From Microbulbifer hydrolyticus (GTDB taxonomy: Bacteria > Pseudomonadota > Gammaproteobacteria > Pseudomonadales > Cellvibrionaceae): a stretch of 64,000 nucleotides of DNA. The stretch lies in assembly GCF_009931115.1 (NCBI RefSeq), contig NZ_CP047491.1:1-64000 (forward strand). The letters run 5' to 3'. The position numbers were made by a program, and so were the translations under genes. This document shows positions 30,241 through 37,080 of this stretch, piece after piece (positions within the stretch are counted from its first letter, which is position 1; every line of letters starts with the position of its first letter). A model generated the notes under the pieces. The model worked only from the letters and a program-made list of their open reading frames with translations, did no database searches and was not told the DNA's origin.

Positions 30241-31445
30241 AGATTTTTAAACTCCCGGATCTGGGTGAGGGCCTGCCCGACGCGGTCATCCGCGAATGGC
30301 ATGTGCAGGAAGGCGACAGCGTCAGCGCCGACCAGGCCCTGGTCACCGTGGAAACCGCCAAGGCGCTGGTGGAAGTGCCCTCGCCCTTTTCCGGCACCGT
30401 GGAAAAGCGCTACGCCGCCGAAGGCGACACCCTGGAAACGGGCCAGCCACTGGTTGGCTTTGTCGGCGAGGAAACCGGTGGTGCAGCCGACAACGAGACT
30501 AAGAACAAGACCGGGGAGCAAGCGCAGCCCGCGGATTCCGGCACCGTCGTCGGCAAAATCGAGCAGGGTTCTGAGGCGCTGGCGGTAGAGCAGCGCCCGG
30601 TCACCAGTCGCCCGCGCAACGCCACCCCCGCCGTGCGCGCCCTCGCCCGTCGTCTCGGCGTCGACCTGGAAAACCTGCATCCGGCCGGCGCACGGTTTAC
30701 CGAAGCGGAAGTGCGCGCCGCGGCTCGCGGTGAAACCATCCCCAGGTGGACGGAAAAGACGGCGATCGGCAGCGATAGCGCGGCAAAAAGTCCGGAAATC
30801 GACGTCTTTGAAAGCACCGCAAATTCCTCTTCGGAATCCAGTCCCGCGCGCCGCGCCATGACCATTGCCATGAATCGTGCCCGCGACCAGGTCTGCCCGA
30901 TGACCCTGTTCGACGAGGTGGATATCTCCGACTGGCCGAAGGGGACGTCGGCCACCCTGCGCCTGCTCAAGGCCATCGCCCACGCTGCCAGTGAAGAACC
31001 GAATCTCAATGCCCATTTCGACAACGAAGTGCTGGTGCCCAAAACCCCGGTGAACGTGGGCCTTGCGGTGGACGCGCCAAAGGGGCTGTTTGTCCCGGTG
31101 CTGCAGGATGTGGGCGCGCAGTGCGAAGAGGTGCTGCTGGAAACCATCGCCCGCTTCAAGCAACAGGCTGCCGACGGTGCCATCCCACAAAAAGACCTGC
31201 AGGGAGCCACCATCCACCTCTCCAATTTCGGCAGCCTCGCCGGCCGCTTCGCCACGCCGGTGGTGGTACCACCGCTGGTTTGTATTGTCGGCGCCGGCCG
31301 CAGCCACAAGGCGGTACTGCCCCACAAGGGCAAAGCCCGGGTGCGCAAACTGCTACCTCTCTCGATTACGGCCGACCACCGTGCGGTGACCGGTGGCGAA
31401 CTGGCGAGATTCCTCAAGGCCCTGAAAGATAGCTTGAAGGGCTGA
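30237..31445 (+). CDS. 2-oxoacid dehydrogenase E2 component (dihydrolipoamide acyltransferase)
   Basis: The 402-residue core of the complex. One lipoyl domain (1 to about 78) has the lipoylated K42 in ETAKA. A Pro/Ala-poor linker precedes the E3/E1-binding domain (about 122-160, RPRNATPAVRALARRLGV). The catalytic acyltransferase domain runs from about 190 to 402. The catalytic histidine is H381 in ADHRAVTGGE. The Asp usual four residues later (DHRxxDG) is Thr385 here, a variant I believe occurs in some other bacterial E2 proteins. No E3 (lipoamide dehydrogenase) gene is in the operon, so a shared E3 must be used. Confidence 0.92.
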   Translation: MKIFKLPDLGEGLPDAVIREWHVQEGDSVSADQALVTVETAKALVEVPSPFSGTVEKRYAAEGDTLETGQPLVGFVGEETGGAADNETKNKTGEQAQPADSGTVVGKIEQGSEALAVEQRPVTSRPRNATPAVRALARRLGVDLENLHPAGARFTEAEVRAAARGETIPRWTEKTAIGSDSAAKSPEIDVFESTANSSSESSPARRAMTIAMNRARDQVCPMTLFDEVDISDWPKGTSATLRLLKAIAHAASEEPNLNAHFDNEVLVPKTPVNVGLAVDAPKGLFVPVLQDVGAQCEEVLLETIARFKQQAADGAIPQKDLQGATIHLSNFGSLAGRFATPVVVPPLVCIVGAGRSHKAVLPHKGKARVRKLLPLSITADHRAVTGGELARFLKALKDSLKG

Positions 31446-31529
31446 CCAACAAGCTGCACGACAAATTCAGGGTGTGAACATTGCTTTCATTTTGCTATGC
31501 TTATCTTACGAATCGAAACTTAAGCCAGC

Positions 31530-32291
31530 ATGTCCAAGCGCAACACCCAGCAACGCCGCCATCAGATACTGAGCCAGATCAACGAAGCCGGCGAAGCCAC
31601 CGTCGAAGAATTGGCGCGCCAGTTCGAAACCTCGGAAGTTACGATCCGAAAGGATCTGGCCGCGATGGAAGTCAGTGGCTTGCTGCTGCGTCGCCACGGC
31701 GGCGCCATTCCTTTGCCGCGGGAGCTGGTAGCCGAAGACCCTCTGTCCCAGACCAAACGCGCCATCGGCCGCGCTGCCGCCGAGCTCATCCGTGACCACA
31801 ACCGCATCGTCATCGACTACGGCCGCACCACCACCGGCCTGATCCCCGAACTGAACCACAAGCGCGGCCTCGTCGTCATGACCAACTCCCTGCACGTCGC
31901 TAACCAGCTGCGGGAGCTGGAAAACGAGCCCACCCTGCTGATGACCGGCGGCACCTGGGATCCTCACTTCGAAGCCTTCCAGGGCCAGGTCGCCGAGCAG
32001 GTCCTCCGCGGCTACGACTTCGATCAGGCGTTTATCGGCGCCGACGGCATCGACCTCGAACGGGGCACCTGCACCTTCAACGAACAGATTGGTCTCTCCA
32101 GAGTGATGGCCGATGTGGCCCGTGAAGTGGTGGTGATGGCGGAGTCCAGCAAGGTGGGTAGAAGAATCCCGAACCTGGAACTGAGTTGGGACATGTTCGG
32201 CACTCTGGTGACCGATAGCGGCATCGAAGACAGTGTTTGCGCGCAGCTGGAAAGCAGAGGTCTGCGAGTCATCTGTGCAGATGTGAATTAA
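31530..32291 (+). CDS. glmR: DeoR-family transcriptional regulator, probable GlmR
   Basis: A 253-residue repressor-type protein. The N-terminal DeoR helix-turn-helix (about 7-60) has the motif VEELARQFETSEVTIRKDLAAME. The sugar-phosphate sensor domain (about 75-235) includes VIDYGRTTTGLIPEL, MTNSLHVANQL and FIGADGID. In Pseudomonas the DeoR-type gene between glmU and glmS is GlmR, which controls glmS and amino-sugar supply. The same position here, 111 bases before glmS on the same strand, supports the name. Confidence 0.85.
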   Translation: MSKRNTQQRRHQILSQINEAGEATVEELARQFETSEVTIRKDLAAMEVSGLLLRRHGGAIPLPRELVAEDPLSQTKRAIGRAAAELIRDHNRIVIDYGRTTTGLIPELNHKRGLVVMTNSLHVANQLRELENEPTLLMTGGTWDPHFEAFQGQVAEQVLRGYDFDQAFIGADGIDLERGTCTFNEQIGLSRVMADVAREVVVMAESSKVGRRIPNLELSWDMFGTLVTDSGIEDSVCAQLESRGLRVICADVN

Positions 32292-32299
32292 CGAAAAGC

Positions 32300-32372
32300 A
32301 GAGTGCATTAAACACTCTGAAACATGATGAAAAGGCGGCAGCGTCGCCGCCACTGCGCCAAGCCAGTGGCGC
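32300..32372 (+). promoter_or_regulatory. Cluster of three small hairpins in the glmR-glmS gap
   Basis: AGAGTG/CACTCT (32300-32305 with 32313-32318), GGCGGC/GCCGCC (32334-32339 with 32346-32351) and GCGCCA/TGGCGC (32355-32360 with 32367-32372) follow one another in the 111-base leader of glmS. Alternative pairings are possible. No T-run follows. It may be a post-transcriptional control or attenuation leader; it does not resemble the glmS ribozyme. Confidence 0.3.
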
Positions 32373-32402
32373 GGAACCAAAAAAATACCGAGGTAGAGAA
32401 AA

Positions 32403-34232
32403 ATGTGTGGAATCGTAGGTGCCCTGGGCCAAAGAAATGTAACCGGAATCCTGCTGGAAGGCCTGCGCCGACTGGAATACCGCGGCTATGATTCCGCCGG
32501 TGTCTGCCTCGTCAACGGCGACGGCAAGCTGCAGCTGCGCAAAACCCAGGGCAAAGTCGCCGATCTGGAAAGCGCCCTCGATGACAACCCCACCGCCGGC
32601 CAACTGGGTATCGCCCACACCCGCTGGGCCACGCACGGTGTACCCTCGGACAAAAACTCCCACCCGCATGCTTCCGGCAATTTCGCTCTGGTACACAACG
32701 GCATCATCGAAAACTACCAAGAACTGCGCGAAGAGCTGATCGGCAAAGGCTACGAATTCCAGTCCGAAACCGACACCGAAGTGGTCGTGCACCTGATCCA
32801 CGACCTCGCCAAGGACAACCGCGACCTGTTGCAGGCCGTCTCCGCTGCCACCCAGAAGCTTGAAGGTGCCTACGCCCTCGGCGTAGTCTGCTCTACCGAG
32901 CCCGAGCGCCTGGTATGTGCGCGCCTCGGCAGCCCGCTGGTGATTGGCGTCGGCATTGAAGAAAACTTTATCGCGTCCGATCCCATGGCCCTGCAACAGG
33001 TCACCGACCGCTTTATCTTCCTGGAGGAAGGTGACATCGCCGAGGTCACCCGCGACGGCATCGCCATCTGGGACAAGGCTGGTGAAGAGGTAAGCCGCCC
33101 GGTCAACAAACTGCAGGGTGGTCACGATGCCGCCGACAAGGGCCGCTACCGCCACTACATGCAGAAGGAAATCTTCGAGCAACCGAAAGTGGTCGAAGCC
33201 ACCATGGCCGGGCGCATCGGCGAACACTCGGTACTGTCCCAGGCCCTCGGCACCGCCGCCAATGAAATCCTGCCGCAGGTAAAGCAGGTGCAGATCGTCG
33301 CCTGCGGCACCAGCTATCACGCCGGTCTGGTCGCCCGCTACTGGATCGAAGACTGGGCCGGTGTGCCCTGCTCCGTTGAGGTCGCCAGCGAAATCCGCTA
33401 CCGCAAGACCGCGGTGCGCGCGGGTACATTGTTCGTCACCATCTCCCAGTCCGGCGAGACCGCCGATACCCTGGCCGCGCTGCGCCAGGCCAAGGAGCTC
33501 GGCTACCTCGCTTCCATGACGATCTGCAACGTGCCCAACAGCTCGCTGGTGCGCGAGTCCGAACTGCAGCTGATGACCGAGGCTGGCCCCGAAATCGGTG
33601 TCGCCTCCACCAAAGCGTTCACCACTCAGCTGGTTGCCCTGCAACTGTTCTGCATCGCGTTGGCCAAGGCCAATGGCATGAGTGCCGAGCGTGAAGCGGA
33701 ACTGGTCGCGGCCCTGCACCAACTGCCAGAGCTGATGAACAAGTTCACCGGTTTGGATGCACTGGTAAAAGCCACCTCGGAGGCCTTCGCGGAAAAACAC
33801 CACGCGCTCTTTCTAGGCCGCGGAGTGGAATACCCGATCGCGCTGGAGGGCGCGCTCAAGCTCAAGGAAATTTCCTACATCCACGCCGAAGCCTACCCCG
33901 CCGGCGAACTCAAGCACGGTCCACTGGCACTGGTGGATGCGGATATGCCGGTGATCGTCGTCGCCCCGAATAATGAATTGCTGGAAAAACTGAAATCCAA
34001 CCTGCAGGAAGTGCGTGCGCGCGGTGGCGAGCTGTTTGTGTTTGCGAGTCCCGAGGCCGGGTTCAAGAGCGAGTCTGGCTTGACCGTGGTCGAAGTGCCG
34101 GATGCGCCGGAAAGCCTGCAGCCGATTCTGTACACGGTACCATTGCAGTTGCTGAGCTATCACGTCGCACTGTTGAAGGGCACCGATGTGGACCAACCGC
34201 GGAATCTGGCGAAGTCGGTGACTGTCGAATAA
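32403..34232 (+). CDS. glmS: Glutamine-fructose-6-phosphate aminotransferase (isomerising)
   Basis: Makes glucosamine-6-phosphate from fructose-6-phosphate and glutamine, the first step to UDP-GlcNAc. It has 609 residues, the same as E. coli. Cys2 (MCGIVGA) is the glutaminase nucleophile, with RWATHGVP and the GIIEN motif. Two SIS sugar-binding domains follow ([28 protein letters not shown]). The C-terminus [13 protein letters not shown] is the conserved ending. It is clustered with glmU and glmR. Confidence 0.98.
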   Translation: MCGIVGALGQRNVTGILLEGLRRLEYRGYDSAGVCLVNGDGKLQLRKTQGKVADLESALDDNPTAGQLGIAHTRWATHGVPSDKNSHPHASGNFALVHNGIIENYQELREELIGKGYEFQSETDTEVVVHLIHDLAKDNRDLLQAVSAATQKLEGAYALGVVCSTEPERLVCARLGSPLVIGVGIEENFIASDPMALQQVTDRFIFLEEGDIAEVTRDGIAIWDKAGEEVSRPVNKLQGGHDAADKGRYRHYMQKEIFEQPKVVEATMAGRIGEHSVLSQALGTAANEILPQVKQVQIVACGTSYHAGLVARYWIEDWAGVPCSVEVASEIRYRKTAVRAGTLFVTISQSGETADTLAALRQAKELGYLASMTICNVPNSSLVRESELQLMTEAGPEIGVASTKAFTTQLVALQLFCIALAKANGMSAEREAELVAALHQLPELMNKFTGLDALVKATSEAFAEKHHALFLGRGVEYPIALEGALKLKEISYIHAEAYPAGELKHGPLALVDADMPVIVVAPNNELLEKLKSNLQEVRARGGELFVFASPEAGFKSESGLTVVEVPDAPESLQPILYTVPLQLLSYHVALLKGTDVDQPRNLAKSVTVE

Positions 34233-34275
34233 GTCAGTTTTCTAACAGACTTCATTGTCTGTAAGGAGGGAATTG

Positions 34276-35142
34276 GTGTTACGCAGACTGTATTTGGCAT
34301 TGATGGCTACTGCTGCAGTGCTGTTTTTGTCAGCGTGTTCCTCTGGCGCGTTTTTTCTGGCAAATCTGCCTGTGAAGTTTGCTGGCCCCGAAGTTTCCCG
34401 GGATATTAGTTATGGTCCGGAGGCCTGGCAAAAGCTGGACATCTACAGGCCGGAGAAAACAAACGAGCCGGCTCCGGTGCTCGTCTTTTTCTATGGCGGG
34501 CGTTGGACCTTTGGAAATAAAGAGCAGTATGCATTTGTCGCTAAAACATTCGCGGATGCTGGCTATGTGGTAGTACTGCCGGAGTATTCCAAGTATCCAG
34601 CAGTCAAGTTTCCCGCCTTCATTGAAGATGGTGCAAAGGCGGTCGCCTGGACACACAGAAATATTCCTGAATATGGCGGAGACACCAGGCGCTTCTTCAT
34701 ATCCGGGCATTCGTCGGGCGCACACATGGGGGCGTTGATTTCTGCCAACCCAAAATATTTGGAAACCGAAGGCAAACCGCTGTCCATCATTACCGGCTTT
34801 GCCGGTCTCGCTGGGCCTTACGATTTTATTCCGCAAGCGGAAGATCTGAAAGACCTCTTTGGTCCACCGAAAAACTATCCAAATATGCAGGTGCCTACCT
34901 TTATAAACGGACAACAGCCGCCTATGCTTTTGCTGCATGGCGCCGACGATAAACAAGTCATACTGCGCAATCTCAATCGTTTGAGAGATAAGATCGAAAA
35001 GTCTGGTGGCGTGGTCGAAGCGCATATTTACGAGGGCGTTGATCACATTGATATCATCGGATCCCTGAGCTGGATACTGGACTTTAAAGCGCCAGTTGAA
35101 AGAGATATGTTGGATTTTTTCGAGCGCCAGTCAGAGCAATAG
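34276..35142 (+). CDS. Alpha/beta-hydrolase lipoprotein (esterase-like)
   Basis: A 288-residue predicted outer- or inner-membrane lipoprotein. The lipobox is LSAC with C21 as the lipid-bearing residue. The hydrolase fold shows the oxyanion loop FFYGGRW (a variant of HGGG(F/W)), the nucleophile elbow GHSSG, the acid in HGADDKQ, and the His in YEGVDHID, so the triad is complete. The start is GTG at 34276, 6 bases after AAGGAGG; the open frame extends upstream but that would cover the Shine-Dalgarno. It is a single gene between glmS and a bidirectional terminator. The substrate is unknown; related proteins are carboxylesterases. Confidence 0.85.
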   Translation: MLRRLYLALMATAAVLFLSACSSGAFFLANLPVKFAGPEVSRDISYGPEAWQKLDIYRPEKTNEPAPVLVFFYGGRWTFGNKEQYAFVAKTFADAGYVVVLPEYSKYPAVKFPAFIEDGAKAVAWTHRNIPEYGGDTRRFFISGHSSGAHMGALISANPKYLETEGKPLSIITGFAGLAGPYDFIPQAEDLKDLFGPPKNYPNMQVPTFINGQQPPMLLLHGADDKQVILRNLNRLRDKIEKSGGVVEAHIYEGVDHIDIIGSLSWILDFKAPVERDMLDFFERQSEQ

Positions 35143-35184
35143 AAGGCCAAGTATCCGTCCGTTAGTTTCTCCTCCCACTGAATA

Positions 35185-35218
35185 AAAAAAGCCCACCAAA
35201 CTTGAGGTGGGCTTTTTT
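35185..35218. terminator. Bidirectional terminator
   Basis: A 13-bp perfect stem (35185-35197 with 35206-35218) with an 8-base loop, A-run on the left and T-run on the right. It separates the hydrolase gene from the convergent lipoprotein gene. Confidence 0.92.
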
Positions 35219-35231
35219 ATGGATGACTGTT

Positions 35232-35906
35232 TTACTCTTCAGGGTTTTCCTGGGCAGCCTGAAGGAGTAGTTTCATAATGTGTTGCGTAAACCGCTTTTT
35301 ATGCTCCGCACGTAATCCCGCCATATATTCTGATTCACCGGGAACCTCGATCGCCGGCAGCAGCTCGTTGACTGCTTCATCGCCATTCCAGGGTACGGTA
35401 TCAATACTGTTAAAACTGGTTCTGAATTTCAGATACTTATCTTTGTCGAGAAAAACATAGGCATTGGAGTAATACTTGATGCCATTTTTGTCGGTAAGCT
35501 CAAACGAGGATTTAAGCCCGGAAAACTGCTTGCCGCCCTGAGAGAAAGCATAAGGTTCTGTGACTTCTGGACCTCGATTCTGGTAGTGCCCGTATTCGAT
35601 GGCCTGATCAATCTCGGCGAGAACCCTCTGCATTTCCCCGTTCAGCGTTTCCTCCGCATCGCTCCAGTCAAAACTGGCGATGGGGTATACATAAACATCG
35701 ATGTTGTCGCGAGTGTACTGCTTGTTGGTGTATTCGAGCAGGATGCCCAACATGGGCTCGTCGAATACCTTCTTGTTGATCATCACAAAATTTCCGGTTT
35801 CATCCGGATACTGCAACTGACTTTCATAGTTGGTAGCGTTCTCGGGGCGGATACTGGCACAGGAAGCGAGTGAAAGGCAGAGGATGGCGGCAATAATTTT
35901 TTGCAT
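35232..35906 (-). CDS. Hypothetical lipoprotein
   Basis: A 224-residue protein with a clear lipoprotein signal (MQKIIAAILCLSLASC, lipobox LASC at residues 13-16). The rest is soluble and acidic, with alternating beta-type segments (NFVMINKKVFDEPMLGILLEY, IDVYVYPIASFDW, GIKYYSNAYVFLDKDKYLKFR) and a C-terminal helix ending QAAQENPEE. AAGGAT lies about 5 bases before the ATG on this strand. No family recognised. It is convergent with the hydrolase gene and lower in GC than its surroundings. Confidence 0.75.
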   Translation of the reverse strand: MQKIIAAILCLSLASCASIRPENATNYESQLQYPDETGNFVMINKKVFDEPMLGILLEYTNKQYTRDNIDVYVYPIASFDWSDAEETLNGEMQRVLAEIDQAIEYGHYQNRGPEVTEPYAFSQGGKQFSGLKSSFELTDKNGIKYYSNAYVFLDKDKYLKFRTSFNSIDTVPWNGDEAVNELLPAIEVPGESEYMAGLRAEHKKRFTQHIMKLLLQAAQENPEE

Positions 35907-36010
35907 AAATATCCTTATTATTTCAAATTATGTTTTTTTGACAGGTTGTTTTGTTGCCGAATTAATTGCAAGTATTTCATACTATATGAAACCAAGTACA
36001 GGTGTGAGCC

Positions 36011-36571
36011 ATGTTCAGCAGCAGTCGCCCAGCGCTGGTCATTATCGATGTCCAGCAGGCCATCGATCATTTCGACAGCGGCTATCGCAACAATCCCGAT
36101 GCAGAAAAAGTGATCGCAAAAATTCTTGGGCAGTGGCGTGACGCAGATTTGCCTATTGCTCACGTGCGGCATGCATCCAAGTTCACTGAGTCTCCATATC
36201 ACCCGGGTTCTCCGTATTTTGAATTCAAAGCGGATGCGATACCGGAGCAGCGGGAAAAGGTATTCACCAAATCAGAGAATTGTGCCTTTATCGGTACGGA
36301 GCTGGACAACTGGCTAGTGGATCAGGGTGTTACCGAAGTCGTGATATGCGGTGTGCTTACTAATAATTCGGTTGACGCAACGGTAAGGGTGGCCGCGGGA
36401 CTCGGTTACGATGTATATGTGCCTGCAGAGGCCACTGCGGCGTTTCCTCTCAACCGACTCGATGGAAAATATGTGGCCGCAGAAGATGTTCACTGGATCT
36501 TTCTCAGCAATCTAGATGGTGAATATTGTCGAGTCTGTAGTGCAGATAAACTGCTGAGTAGTGTCAGCTAA
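36011..36571 (+). CDS. Isochorismatase-family hydrolase with Ser at the nucleophile position
   Basis: A 186-residue cysteine-hydrolase-fold protein. The catalytic Asp is in LVIIDVQQA, and a Lys candidate is in TKSENCAFIGTEL. The cis-peptide and nucleophile region reads CGVLTNNSVDATVRVAAGLGYDVYV, where the usual catalytic Cys (xxTxxCVxxT) is S120. It could be a hydrolase with altered chemistry, use Ser weakly, or have a binding role. It is a single gene, with a weak Shine-Dalgarno (GTGTGAG). It is divergent from the hypothetical lipoprotein at 35232-35906. Confidence 0.85.
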   Translation: MFSSSRPALVIIDVQQAIDHFDSGYRNNPDAEKVIAKILGQWRDADLPIAHVRHASKFTESPYHPGSPYFEFKADAIPEQREKVFTKSENCAFIGTELDNWLVDQGVTEVVICGVLTNNSVDATVRVAAGLGYDVYVPAEATAAFPLNRLDGKYVAAEDVHWIFLSNLDGEYCRVCSADKLLSSVS

Positions 36572-37080
36572 GGTGCTAACGATAAGTACTCTGTATACGA
36601 CCCCTTCGTAATCTACCCCGCTGCTAGCGGTGAATGTGGGTATATCGGCTATTGCCGCTTCCCCGACAATGAACTGCTAAAAAACAGAATAAAATACGCA
36701 GGCAGTGCTTATCGTAAATAATTCTGGAACGCAGGTTCCATTTACGTCTATCTTTTTTCAAATACACTGATCACGATAAAAATAATATCGATATATTCTA
36801 AAGCTACTGATTAAAAAACACCTGAAAAAATAGGTACATCTGTACAAGTTAATATGTAAATTTCTGTAATTTTTATCGAGAAATTAAGCGTGAAATTCAC
36901 ATGGATGAATTATACGCCAATAAAATAATATAACTTCGCTTTTTATAAACGCGTAACTTTCTGCATAGCGCACATATCTGTTAAGGTCGCCGGCTGTTTT
37001 TATTGCTCAAAACTGAGCATAGCAAAAACACCATCCATTATCGGGCCGGAGGCCCTAGCGTCATCTACACGGAGAGTGCT
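36572..37080. other. AT-rich intergenic region without a gene
   Basis: About 500 bases of clearly lower GC than the surroundings, with many A/T runs between 36720 and 36960 and no good reading frame. It presumably holds the promoter and long leader of the surface-protein gene at 37081. No clear -35/-10 pair or operator palindrome stands out. Confidence 0.6.

Noticed and set aside
32292..32402. glmS ribozyme/riboswitch in front of glmS
   Set aside because: The gap is too short and lacks the conserved ribozyme core; that class is found mainly in Gram-positives.
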